Assembly: GCF_001039355.2 (NCBI RefSeq)
Contig: NW_019775524.1
Coordinates: forward strand, 1,294,065-1,358,064
Length of the DNA stretch: 64,000 nt
DNA from: Lingula anatina
Lineage: Eukaryota > Brachiopoda > Lingulata > Lingulida > Lingulidae
Direction: 5' to 3'
The notes under the pieces were generated by a model that was given only the letters and a program-made list of their open reading frames with translations, did not search any database and was not told where the DNA came from. Numbering within the stretch: the first letter of the stretch is position 1; every line of letters starts with the position of its first letter. The translations under genes and the position numbers were made by a program. Positions 36,101-48,505 of the stretch are shown here, in pieces.

Positions 36101-37350
36101 TGGCTGATTGTGTGTGTGTGTGTGTGTGGGGGGGGGGGGTTGGACTAGGTAGTTACAGATGCTGCTGCACACATGAGTACACACTGATGCTGATTCTATC
36201 CATGATTGGGAAATATTTTAACAGTATGTCATTTAACAAGTTTTTAAAATTTTAACCTGACAACACTGCTAGGACATTTCCCCCTAATTTCCACTCCTTC
36301 CACAGATGATCCGTCTGCAGAGAAGTATCCCTATGGCATTACCAGCCTGGCTGATAAGAGAGACTTCCTACAGAAGGGAGACATCGTCAAGTTTCAGATT
36401 TGTACCGTGAAGGGGACAAACAAAAAGATGGCCACCAATGTGGCAGCTGAGAGGAAATACATCCGCGCCCATGTCGACTCAGTCAAGGGACAGGTGAGAC
36501 ATTGTATTTAAACTCATTTGGGTCAATATTAAGATGGTCATGCTTACATAGTAGCATATAATGGAATTTTGTAGCACTGTGTGAAGTCTGGCACCTGAGC
36601 TCAGTGAGGCTTATAAGACTGTTTAAACATACTGTTTATTTAAAATTTCCTCTCAATTCTAATCTGAATGGATTATGGTTACTGGACTTTTTTTGGCAAA
36701 TGGGAAATTGCAGCCATTATTAGAATCACACGCTGTGACTTTGTTATACCATTATCATTAATGCAAAGTACAATTCATGGATAGTACATTAAATATCAAT
36801 CCCAGTAGAACTGAGAATAATGTGTATAATATTTTCTCAATTTTGGCCACAGTATGGATTCCTGACCTACGAGGCAGAGGAATCCAAGAAGCTGTTCTTC
36901 CACATGACGGAGGTCCACGATGGGGTTGAACTTCAGCCAGGTGATGAGGTCGAGTTTGTGGTTGTCCAGAATCAACGTAATGGAAAATACTCGGCCTGTA
37001 GTCTGAGGAAGATCTGGTGAGCGGTGAAATTCTTATAACAAAAATTATTTAGTTGGTGTTGTGTTCAATGTGTATAGTAGTATTAAATATGTGGACTTAT
37101 TAGTTTTGAACATATTCTCTACATTTAAGATATTTCTGATAAATGTGTCTATAAATTAGTGAAGGAAAATAATTTTTATCTTTCATCTTGGTGTTCCAGT
37201 GAAACAAGACGCCCTGAACGCCTTCTTAGTCGCTTGAAGAGTGTCTCTGAAGACTCTGGTCAGCGAGTCACTGTGGTACGTCAACCCAAGGGTCCGGATG
37301 GCACAAAGGGCTTCAAGCAACAGAGAGTGAAATGGACAAGCCCTGTGTAA
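33199..37350 (+). CDS. CSDE1: CSDE1/UNR, exons 7-17 (primary haplotype, 3' half)
   Basis: Exons: 33199-33368, 33660-33831, 34039-34182, 34426-34561, 34728-34855, 35110-35282, 35506-35632, 35889-35991, 36306-36493, 36853-37016, 37200-37350 (stop TAA 37348-37350). Exon 7 starts in phase 0 and so joins exon 6 at 18424 directly; together the halves give 820 aa. The segment encodes residues 270-820: the end of CSD2, CSD3, CSD4, CSD5 ([17 protein letters not shown]) and the SUZ-C-like tail. Exon lengths equal those of the complete copy exactly. Introns are shorter here, because this haplotype lacks the 549-bp transposon and has two rather than seven 40-bp units at the exon 11 donor. No start exon lies just upstream, so this is not an independent gene. 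Confidence 0.92.
34832..34896 (+). repeat. 40-bp minisatellite at the CSDE1 exon 11 donor, 2 units
   Basis: The short allele of the array at 25474-25741: units begin at 34832 and 34872. The first donor (34856) is the in-frame one, and the second unit ends in GATAAGGTAAAT, also a possible donor. Confidence 0.9.
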
Positions 37351-40300
37351 CATACATGCACTATCATAGCAACAGTCCAAAAAGAAACTTATGTATATTT
37401 TGTTTCATTTTTATGGTTATTTGTCTAGGTTTTTTTGTGTTGATTTTGTATCTCAGACATGTTTTCATAAATATTGTTTTGTCATGAAACTAAACATTTA
37501 CTCAGTTATAAGATAAGATGAGAAGAAAGCACAGCATGAAAAAAGTTTTTTTTTTTTTATAAAATTTTGTAAAAAGTCAGGTCCATAGAGTCAGTGTTTG
37601 CAATACCATTGTAATGAATCTCTTTTACACTAGGCAAAGAGTTTTTCTTGTGTGGAATCTATAGCTGAAGATGTGTAAAACAGTTTTAACTTTTCTGCCC
37701 TAGACGGTCTAAGCGTACAACAACTCCAGTGTGCTTTAAGAAAAACATCATATTGAATATTGACAAAATATTGAAAGAGAACTAAAACTAGAAATTATGC
37801 TAACATGAAAACATCTGCCTGTTGGAAAATGCAGTTGCTTCTGAAAGCCCCAGGTGTGCCGAATTTCTGTTTGGTCTGATCTGGTTTTAGTGATTTTTCA
37901 GCATATTGAATATTGTGTTTAAATCTTGTTGGTATGTTCTTTTGAAATGCATACCTTAATCCTGAAATGCTGTTGAAACAAAAGGCAATACAAATGGAAT
38001 ATAATATATGCTGAATGTGATTGTATGTCATTCTATGTTAAATGTTTATACGGAAATTATTTACTTCTCTTTGTCAGTTCAAATGACATTAAGGACTGAG
38101 AGAGCTGTAAGAAAATACACACACAATATGGTGCTATTATATGTGGTCTTGTCCATCTGTGATTAGAATTGTCAAAAATTACAGGCGTGCTTTAGAGTTA
38201 AGACATACAAGTAATAGTAGTCCAGTCTCAGCAAGCAGCAGTGAGACATTTGGTGCACTTAAGTGTTTTCATATGGCTATATAGTGCAAGTTATAACCGG
38301 GATTAGCTGATACTAGATGAATATAAAAACTATTAAAGACATGCATTCCATGTATGACATAGTGCACTAGCCTGTTATCTCACAAGAAATATTTGTTAAT
38401 CTTTAATTTGTGATAAGGTGAATTATTCACATAAAGGAAATATTAATACACTTATCAACCAAGAGATATTAGACCCCAGTAATATGGGATATTGGACTGT
38501 TGCTATGGTTACATGAGTTGAACACAGTTGACCCCCATGATCAGCTTTAGTTGAAATGAAAACCTGTGTACTAACCAGTTCTTTATGGTACATTAATTAT
38601 TAATTATTGTAATGTTATTTTCATTTACCTTTTTTTAAACTAATTTTGCTTGCCTCAAGTTCAGTGTGCAATATTCTTTCTGATGATCCTCCTTGTTAGG
38701 TGGCCTTCCTTCTTCATCTTTATAAGAAGTGGGCTTTCTGTTGGCTGGTAACAAATATCTGATATTTGAACTATGTATTGGTTGTATTCAAGTCCAATGT
38801 GTAGAAGACAGATGCTTTTTTCTGGCCAAAGCTTCTAATTTGTCACCAAATTCTTAGAGGATTAATGTATTTTTTCTTGACAAGCTCTCTTCCCCGTCAT
38901 CCATGTCTCCGGATTTATTAACATTTTACCAGTTGCTTTGATTTGAAAAAGAAAGGAAAAAAAAAGGAATTCATCAAAATAACTGTCCTAAACACCACTG
39001 CTGGGAGTCTGTTGTTGGTATTGGACCTGGGTCTGTTATCAAATCAGTGCAGATCACATTTGATAGTGATGGCACCCAGGGTGGGTGATAGGTGCATTTT
39101 TTCAGTGGTAGGACAAGATGAGCTAGCTGTTATGTTCACCAGCATTGAATAAACAATGTTGAAACCAAAGTTTTGTTTATTCTTTTACTTTCACAAGCAT
39201 GGAATGAGTTGGGCTTGAAAGTATGGGATTTTATAAATTTATACAAATATTGGCGTTTTCAGTCTCCCAACTTTACCCAAAGATCTGTTTTGAGAATTGC
39301 CAAATCTTTTAGTCACCGTATTTTAATTTCTTGCCAAAAATGTCTTCATACCCAAAAACAAAGAGGTGGGGAGGGCAACCTGTGCAAATAAAAGGTCGAT
39401 TTACCCATTGTATATCAATTCAATATTGTGATACTTGATATTGAGATTCAATATATGAAAAACAGGCCTAGAAAGTTTAACTAAGAAACTCATTTTATTT
39501 ACCATGCAACATGCTTCACAAATGAGGGCATTGAACATGAATTAATATAAACTGTCACCACCTATGTGCCACCCTCTACCAAGGTCAAATTGATCTTTCA
39601 CCAGATATTTACCAAAAGATCTCCATCTATTTCATGACTCGACTTTCAATCTGCAGAAAAATGCTCATAATAACATAATCTGCTGCACTGGTAGAGAGTA
39701 TATGTCAACAGTAGTAAGTGGTAGATATCATTACCTGTGCAAAACCAAATAAATGTAATTTTTTACAATAAATAAATTAAATAATAATAATGATAATAAA
39801 GCAAATAAAAATATCAAGGCAAGATTTTTTTGCCATACAAAATATTTCTCATTTTTTTTATTTAGCTATATGCATATATGAGAATGTTTCTAAAATGCTG
39901 CAAAAGACCGATTTCATATAACCAGTTTTATTTTAATACCAGCTGTAATATAAATGTAAGTTATACATAACGGTGTCAGAGTATCCTGTGGAAGATGATA
40001 AGAATTTCACATATTAACCATTTCCTTAATTCAATTGCATAAGAATACAAAGGCACATTTATTGAATTATTTTACTACTTAAAAACTTACAGGAGGAACT
40101 TGTCACATAAAACACATAACATAAAATGTACAACTAATATAATTTCAGTTAATTTTAATCTACACTGGTTCTATAGTTAATTGCACAACAAATCAACTAA
40201 GGCCCCATTCAGAATAGGGGACTAACTAGTCCGAGGGTTAAATATGGCTGACCCACTTGAATACTTCCCCACAGGATATCTATTCAGTGTCTATTAATGG

Positions 40301-40454
40301 ATTAGACAGCAAGTGAAGTGGGCTGCCATATTTAACCCTCAGACTAGTTAGTCTCCTATTCTGAATAGGGCCTAAAGCAATATCTGCTTCAAATCCAAAA
40401 ATACCCACCCCCTTGAAAAGGGAGAGTTAAACTACCATTACGCTAGCAACATCA
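37351..40454 (+). other. CSDE1 3' UTR and convergent 3' flank, primary haplotype
   Basis: No coding sequence is recognised. AATAAA at 39148-39153 is the likely CSDE1 poly(A) signal, about 1.8 kb after the stop. A minus-strand signal (TTGTTTATT) follows within about 30 bases and may end the small membrane gene. The region also holds the Harbinger-like MITE at 40201-40372 and an intact empty site (about 39430) for the 878-bp element. Confidence 0.7.
40201..40372. mobile_element. 172-bp Harbinger-like MITE (primary haplotype copy)
   Basis: Same element and target site (TAA on both sides) as 32754-32925. It lies in the probable 3' UTR of the minus-strand small membrane gene, about 80 bp past its stop codon. 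Confidence 0.85.
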
Positions 40455-40679
40455 CTATTCTTCTTTTAATGATTCATTCAAAGTGGACACATTTCCATAA
40501 CTGTCTCTAATCTTTTCAGTCCTTTCACCTGGCCCTGGGCTAAACAATTCTGTTATTTTGCTGAACACGTAACTGAAGCCCTTCACAAGAAGATAAAGTG
40601 TCACAACTATAATAAGTGCAAGCAGTCCTAAAACAACCAGTGCCATTAAGGTGGACAATTCATACAGTTGTGCTGCCAT
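40455..40679 (-). CDS. Small single-pass membrane protein, 74 aa, family not recognised
   Basis: The start ATG at 40679-40677 is chosen because its context (GTCATGG) is good. An in-frame ATG at 40712 would add 11 residues (MLFGDYQYTHV). The protein has a short N-terminus (MAAQLYELSTL), one strongly hydrophobic helix at about residues 12-32 (MALVVLGLLALIIVVTLYLL), then a polar tail with PGPGERTEKIRDSYGNV. This organisation suggests a small integral membrane protein, but I cannot place it in a named family. It has no visible intron and is 212 bp downstream of C15orf61 on the same strand, so it could share that transcript or have its own promoter in the gap. Part of its 3' end also appears at 33008-33086 in the second haplotype. 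Coding status is inferred from composition and context only. Confidence 0.6.
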   Translation of the reverse strand: MAAQLYELSTLMALVVLGLLALIIVVTLYLLVKGFSYVFSKITELFSPGPGERTEKIRDSYGNVSTLNESLKEE

Positions 40680-40891
40680 GACGTGAGTATACTGATAATC
40701 TCCAAATAACACCCAACAATGCCCAATTAACTACTATTAAAAAAACTCCCTGAGATAAAAAAAATAGAGTTATAAAAGACAGTCAACTGTCTATTCAGGC
40801 TTTGCAAATATTTCTCTCTAAGTGACCAGAACATTCAACAAAATCCTTAAAAGGTGACTAGGGGTTGTTTGCTTTCTGGTTAAATGACTAG

Positions 40892-41584
<693 letters not shown>

Positions 41585-41757
41585 CTACTATTGGACAAAC
41601 ATAATTTCAAGTCTCATTTTGAAACTCTGGAACAAAGAAAACAAAGGCAAATAATGCAAAATAAAAAACAAGTAATAATATACAAAATGTAAAATTTTAA
41701 TGCACCACAACTTTGAAATCTAGCTATGAATGATCCAAAATTAGAGTAAAAGATTCC

Positions 41758-41838
41758 TAATCTGTCTCAAAAGAATAGGGTAATTTTCGGTCTGACAAAA
41801 ATCCATCCGACCATTCTGAATAGTTTTCAGCGTGTCTG
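41758..41838. mobile_element. Degenerate fragment of the CAGACATGCTGAAA-ended MITE family
   Basis: It aligns to the right part of the element at 11312-11674: CTGTC(C/T)CAAA...GAATAG, a GACAAAAATCCAT(T/C)CG block and the terminus TTTTCAGC(A/G)TGTCTG. About 40 internal bases are missing and the left end is absent. Confidence 0.7.
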
Positions 41839-42635
41839 CTCCTGGCATTAAATAGAATATGTACAGAAAAGCCGTACGTGATTATACGAGAATGCTGGAA
41901 GCGTGTCATTTGGTTAAGCTGATTGCACTCAATTGAGGCTCCTCGCAGAATTGAATGGATCTATGTAGACCAATGGTGTCTTTGGAATGAGCTCAATTTT
42001 TTTTTCATTTCTGTTATATATATATTAGATAATATAATTTGTGCTGTCCTAAATTTTACCAAATACTAGTACATAATTCGTTGAATATGTAAATTACCTT
42101 CTATGTGTAAGTGAATTAATAGCTGTTGACGTATGCAAAAAATTCAACGGATTAAAATTATGATTTTAATGCGTTTGTCAACAGACAACATACTAAAATT
42201 TAAAATTAATTTGTGAAATTGGTGACAGCAACTCGACCACCGCACGGCAGCTTATAAATGCAATGCAGTTTATCAGTTGGGACAATTTATATTTTCTGCT
42301 TCGTTGAAATGTGTGTCCCTTTGAGCACTTGTAGAAACCTTAATGTTTTATGACAATGGACAAAAATACATAAAGAATCATTAACACTGCACTGTAGAAT
42401 AACGTGCATCACTCACCTGCCCACACCACCGGATGTTATTAGGTCTCTACTGCATTATGGGAAAACTCAATCGGCAAAACTCGGGGGAATATTAATCACA
42501 TTGAATATCTGCTTTTCAATATATTTCATGTAAGTCTACATAATCTTTTACTTGTAAAGTATGATTCAACCTGAAAATAAAGAAAACAGCACTTCTTTTG
42601 ACCTGACCTTGACTTTTCATTGATGCTCGGTATCT

Positions 42636-42643
42636 CCACGTCA
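42636..42643 (-). promoter_or_regulatory. UPRE/CRE-like site (TGACGTGG) near the CREB3-like first exon
   Basis: The plus strand reads CCACGTCA, the complement of TGACGTGG. This motif is bound by CREB3-family, ATF6 and XBP1 bZIP factors in other animals. It sits in or just before the likely 5' UTR exon (donor at 42782). The match is exact but short, so chance occurrence is possible. Confidence 0.4.
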
Positions 42644-43697
42644 CTCGTGTTGAGATGGAGGTTTAGTCAACATCTAAAAATAAACCATAGGAAGCTATTG
42701 GAAATACCTGAGAAAACGGCCTGCCACGTATTTATCAAAGTGTGTTTTTGTCCAGTTAAAAGATTGGAGGTGGACCGACAGGTATGTAAAATTGTCTGTG
42801 CATATTTTAATGTTGATGGTTGGTTTTAAATGCCAATTTAGCGCCAGGTTAAGACTAAAGTACTGTAAAAAATAAGCGGGCACTGTTGTTTCACCAAAAT
42901 GGAGAAACAGGACATCAAAGACTTTTCCTGTATCCATTTTTTTACAATCACGGGAATGTGGAGAATGGTAACGTAAGACTAACTTGGTCGTGCATGTTTA
43001 ATAGCTGCAGGCTTCGAATATGAATAAGTCACATGTCAGTGACAGCTGTCTGGAATCGTGACAAAACATATATGACAGCTAGTATATATACTAGGCACTT
43101 CATGATTAATGCAGCCATTTCAGTTACTATTCATTGGCGGTAGTGCATTATTTAGACCTATTGGTTAAAATTGGTTATACTCGTATCTTCCCATTTGTGT
43201 TTATATATATATATAAACCCCAGGCAAAGATAAACCAATTACAAATTCTGTTATGACAATACAACATGCGTTAACAACAAATATTGGAAAACAATGAAGT
43301 GACGTTTGCTATTTCAGTAACCTTCTGCACTGATAAATATGGGTATTATCTTTAATACAGAAGAGACTGATTATAAAGATCAGTGTTATATCTGCTGGTT
43401 TAGTGGCAACAGTTGATTATTAATCTACTAGCACGTAGCTACTTATCCCACATCCTGTTGAGTGCATAGAATATCTGCCTTGAAACTATTTCTGTTAGGT
43501 ATTTCCTTTAGTAATTTAATATTTTTTCTTTGTCGATGGTTACTTCAATTTTTTATTAATAATAAAGCAATTTGTTGCCCTGACTTAGAGATTATGTTAT
43601 ATAAAGTTTATTTCATCACATTCTATTTTGACAATATAAATCTTTATAGTACCATTTCCTTACAGGGTTGAGCTAACTGAGATATTGTCCCAGCACC

Positions 43698-46600
43698 ATG
43701 TCAGTTGACACACAGACATCAGATGTGCTGGACCTATTGTTTGACAAGCATGGGGGGATCATAGGGGGCGACCTAGAGGCACCTGCTTCTCTAGACTTTG
43801 TAAGTGACTTTAAGCTGGTTATTCAGTGACAACTCCTAATTGATTGTAATTATGCTCCATGCCAGGCAATGTTTGTTTTATTTTTTTAAGCTAAAAAGTT
43901 GGCTGATTTTAATTGTAATTTGCAATTTGAAGTCAAAAGATCAGTTAATTTTGAGTTAGTTAGAATTGTTTGACACTAAACACTTTTATTTGAGTTGCAT
44001 AAAAAAACTAGTAGAAGTGGCTTGTGTGCTTTACTGGGAAACCATGCTTGATTCCAATGTATCTTTAACTTTTGTCTGTATTCCTCTTGTAATAATTCAG
44101 GATTTCATTATTTCAGAATGATTTGCAGAACTACACAGATGATTTTCTGACATACATGTTAGACCAGAGCCCCACAACTGACTTATCTACACCTCTGATT
44201 GACACAGCTTTAATTGGAAACAACCAGAACAACCAGGACCATGTGACACAGGACAGGACACAGACACGATCCCCGTCAACCAACAGTGACAGTGGGGTGT
44301 CAACAGATGTCCCTTCTCCACAGAGCACTGACCAGTCAGAGATGAGTCCTTACATTAACAACAGTTCTCCAGAGATGTACCAGAACCAGAGTTCTCCTGC
44401 ACTGAGTGATGAACAAACCAGAGATGTTTTCTACAGTGGTGTCGAGCTGGATCATGATTACACATGTACTCCTCTGAATAACACGGGACTCGAGGACTAT
44501 GACATTAAGGAATTAAATCTAGAAGGCATAGATACAGGCTGTCTGTTTGATAGCACCACAACAATGGAGTGTACAGATCCCATGGCTGCCACTAACATTG
44601 ACATTGATTTGGGTAGGCAGGCTCTTCTATATCCGTTACATATTCAGTTCTAGGAAAGGAGGATTTTTATTCAGATATTCATGACATTTATGGATTAAAT
44701 CTTTGTTTTGATGAGGAAGATTCACTTTCTTGTTCTCTGGATTGGTATTCATTGTGATTTTATATAGGTTACTCTTGATGGCATCCATCTTCATACTTCA
44801 TTATTTTATGTTTTATATTTTGTCGAATATCTCTTCCAGATTTTGATGAAAATGAAGACTCTGAGTCCACACAGCATGTTAAAATAGTTCACATCCGTTC
44901 CCCCAGTAATGGTAGTAGCAGCAGTGAACTCCCCTTCACAGTGCAGGACTGTACCACTACCACTAGAACCAAGGTAATGAATACAGGATTCTTATTAAAG
45001 GGTCACATATTAAAACACCACAGTGTGGGTTTTGTGTTTTAGAGGTGTAGCACCAGGGAGGGGGGGGGGGGGGGGGGGTGGCTCGCTTATCTCCCTAGGG
45101 CTAGCTAGGAGTCTTACCTGGCTCTAGCATCTTGGGGGATTAGCCTGGTGTCATCAGGGAAGTTAATAAGTGATATATATGTCTCTAAATTAGGATTTGG
45201 CAAAAATTTATGTCCAAATAAAATTTAAAATTTAAAGATGTGGTTTATGTCACATCCCCTAGTCTTCCTGTCTGATGATTCTTTATTACATGCCATGGGC
45301 CTCAATAACAAAAAGTTAGGTACTTTAGGTTTAACCCACCCCCCACCCCCAACTGCCACTAGGATTTGAAATACAAGTGCTCTTGCTTTTGAATGCCACA
45401 TTTTTTTTTCTGTTTCCAAATATTCTCTCTACCTCAAAATATTTTTCATGTCTGCAGTTCCCAGAAATCCAGCTAACAAGTGAAGAGAAGAAGCTGCTAG
45501 CCAGGGAAGGTGTCACATTACCCACACATCTGCCTCTGACCAAAGAAGAAGAAAGAGTTCTTAAAGCAGTGAGGAGGAAAATCAGGAACAAAGTAAGCTT
45601 GCTGACCCACACAGTGTATTGTCTGGCAAGTTACAGCTGTTGTCATAGTTCACTGCTTGGATGCCATGTGGTTTAATTCAATTTCCTTAGAAAAGGTGTA
45701 ATTCAGGCATATGTTTAAGATACATTTTCAAGTAGTATATAGTGGGAGATATTTTAAAGAGACACATGACATATGTACTTAATATATTTATGGTATTGTG
45801 GTTGTAGGAGTCTGCAAAGAATAGTCGAAAGAAGAAACAGGAGTACACAGAAGGCCTTGAAAGCAGAGTAAAGGCATGCACTGTGCAAAACCAGCAATTG
45901 CAGAAGAAAGTTAAAACTCTGGAAAAACATAACTTGTAAGTTAATTTTTCAGTGCGATAGATGTATTTTTTACTATTTTAGTGGGAAGTAATTTGTAGAA
46001 ATTTGATTGTTTTTACATTTGTGTCAAACAGTTAGATAATTGCTGGGGTAGCGCTAGCAATTTTTTTTGCTTAGTCAAATTACCACTTTTTTGTCAATTT
46101 GTTATGAAAATGGTTATAATTTGGCTAAAACAAGTCAAATCAAGCCCTTTTTCTTTAGCCAATTTAAGTCAGTTTTAGCATTTGGCTAAATTGGCCAGTG
46201 TTAGCGCTACCCCAGAATTGAATTAAGTGTTGTCATATAGAAGCTATATTTGATATATATTATAAATTTTTTGGTAGATCTCTACTCACTCAGTTGAAGA
46301 AACTTCAAGCAATGCTGAACTTAACAAACAAGCCTGCACAAACTAGCACCTGTGTCATGGTAAATATATGAATTATTGAATTTTGATAATCAAGATTGTT
46401 TTATATGTTTAATAGTACAAGACAAACAAAATATTTTCAGTATTGCTTTTAATGCTTCTGATAAGGATGACTTAATTGTTGTTTTGAAAATGAGAGAGAC
46501 AGAAATCGGTATATGTTTTTTTTTCTCAGAAGTCGGATCTATTTCTTTGTTCTATATCAAAAATACTATTTTTCCTTTCCAGGTACTGGTCCTGTCATTT

Positions 46601-47389
46601 GCTTTCTTTATTCTGCCAAGTTTTAACCCGTTTGTCTCCCAGCAGGGTATGCAGAGGGAGAAGATCATCCCTATGGCAGGTAAGCAGGGGTTTCACACAT
46701 AAACTTTGCCTGTACTGTGATTTCATAGAGTTGTTATAAGGTCATGTACAGATCTAACTTTGTACATTTTGTCAACATAAGTCTTGCACAGCCTATATAT
46801 TGATGTTTGAATAGTGAATATTTAACTTGGTCTTTATGTAGAAAGGGCTTTTGATGCTGTGGAAATAATTTTCTGATTGTGCAAACATAGAAAGCTGTTT
46901 CAGGTGGTATCATGGGCTTATAAAGCACATTTTAAATAAAAATAAAATGTTAAATATTGGTAGAAACGGCTGAACACTAATTAACATCAATGAAAACATC
47001 TTTTAGGTCGCTCCAGAAGTTTGTTGACTATGGAGGACCTTGCCACGGACATCAGTGAGCCGTACGACCTGACCATCCGTCCCGGCCCCCCCTGGGAGGT
47101 CCCCCCTAAGACCCCTGTGATCCACTTACCTCCAGTACCCCAGCACCCTCTGCAGGTGAACATCACACCTGAGGACACTGTGAACCTGTCTGCAGCTGAA
47201 TACCAGCCAGAAAGTGTGGAAAATCTGGTAGAACAGACCAAAAATATGTACTTAGACAAAGAAGGAAATCAGGACAAAGAGCTAATTGACCAATCACAGC
47301 CTGACTTAACAGAGACTGATATCGACAGCAGTTCTCATTTAAAACGAGTCTCAGATGAACATCCTGTTGAAAGGGGGAAGGACCTTTAA
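43698..47389 (+). CDS. CREB3L: CREB3-family ER-tethered bZIP transcription factor
   Basis: Coding exons: 43698-43799, 44117-44612, 44840-44973, 45458-45592, 45808-45935, 46278-46359, 46583-46679, 47007-47389. They join in frame to 518 aa. The N-terminal ~240 residues are an acidic, Ser/Thr-rich activation region. The ATB-type segment ([18 protein letters not shown]) leads into the bZIP at about 278-340 ([20 protein letters not shown], then leucine heptads). One hydrophobic helix follows at about 357-376 ([16 protein letters not shown]), with a luminal tail. RSLL at 395-398 fits the RxxL consensus for Site-1 protease, about 20 residues past the helix. Known members are cleaved by S1P/S2P in the Golgi and release a nuclear fragment that activates secretory or stress genes. 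The exact orthologue (CREB3L3/L4 versus CREB3L1/2) cannot be fixed here. The 5' UTR acceptor is at 43664-43665; poly(A) signal candidate 47941-47946. Confidence 0.93.
46043..46215. mobile_element. 173-bp MITE in a CREB3-like intron
   Basis: The inverted ends are CTGGGGTAGCGCTAGCAA on the left and TTAGCGCTACCCCAG on the right. AATTG flanks both sides (46038-46042 and 46216-46220), a probable 5-bp target duplication. The interior repeats TTTGGCTAAA/AGTCAAAT motifs in both directions. There is no coding capacity. Confidence 0.82.
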
Positions 47390-48505
47390 GTGAAAATAGA
47401 AAAATTGATGAATAGCAGGTCTAAAAACATCCTCCCTCTCATCTGAAGGATGTTCTTTGGTAAAAATATTCAGAATGCAATTTGGTTCATGAGACTTGTG
47501 GACTTTTTGGTACAAAATTCATTCATGGTGGCTACAAATACCTTAAGAGAGAACAGAGGGCATGACAACTGTGTTTTACTCTTTTTTTTTCAAAATGCAT
47601 CTTAGATGTACATAGAATATATATTTTACCACGAGGATGACTGGTTTCGTCTCTATATATTTTGTGGTTTTGTAGCCTAAGCAGAGCATAAAACTATATT
47701 TGACGCAAAAGTTTGTGTAATAAACTTTTAACTAGCTCTTTAGAGTTCAGAACCCATGAATGGTAAATCATTTTTTGACAATAATTGCTGTGATATGAAT
47801 GATTGCAATCCCAGAAATTGTCAGCTGTTGTGTATAATATGCTGTAGATTTTGTTACAGTGAATGTAAATCTGCTGTAAATATTGTAAATATATCTATAT
47901 TGTCCAGTGATACCCTTTGTTATAGAAGGATGATGTCTTGAATAAATTAAAAGGAAAACAAGCATTGTTTATTTGTTACAGTAATTAAGTTGGGCAGAAA
48001 ATGATCTGTCTAATAACATGTGCAAACAAAAATTTTGAGGTTTTCAAGAGATGAATAGATAGTCACTGGACCTTTGAACAATTTTTCAGTTATAAAAACT
48101 ATACCAAAGAAAAAAATTTGCATGTATTCCTGTTTCTTCGTAGAAACTTGCTGATAAGTTTTGAACCAAAAACAACTATTCAGAGTCCAGTTCTTTGAAA
48201 TATACTTTAAGGACTTTATTTTGTTATATAAATAAATGCTATCGCTTTCATTTACAATTAACAATGTCATGAAAAGCAAGAAAAATTATTTCTATTATTT
48301 CACTACAAGGCTTGCAAGTTAGGAAATATCACACCATCTTTGTACCAATTAACCTGTGATGACTAGAGGGTTTGAGTTCATTTCGTGTTTTTGTCAAAAA
48401 TGATTTAAAACAGCCAGTTAAAAAAATATCAATTAGTCCTGCTGTGAACACATTTTTATACTTGAAAACCTGTAGCAATTCCCATTACAAAAATTCAATG
48501 TCTTT
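47390..48505. other. Convergent CREB3-like/XKR 3' UTR region
   Basis: No gene is recognised. AATAAA at 47941-47946 is a likely CREB3-like poly(A) signal; an earlier one is near 47718. Minus-strand signals for the XKR gene appear as TTTATT at 48215-48220 and again near 47968, so the transcripts may overlap or abut. Confidence 0.55.

Larger units (their letters stand above)
41585..43697. other. Divergent C15orf61/CREB3-like upstream region
   Basis: It holds the C15orf61 5' UTR intron (about 41629-42416), a degenerate MITE fragment (41758-41838) and a probable C15orf61 first exon ending at 42417. A probable CREB3-like 5' UTR exon ends at 42781 with donor CAG|GTATGT and would splice to the acceptor before 43666. 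The 42782-43665 intron shows no further feature. The promoters probably lie between about 42420 and 42640. Confidence 0.55.

Noticed and set aside
13253-37350. True tandem duplication of CSDE1 giving paralogues
   Set aside because: Breaks coincide with single Ns, the outer halves meet at the same point in intron 6, and exon divergence is near zero. Haplotype insertion explains this more simply, though only reads can prove it.
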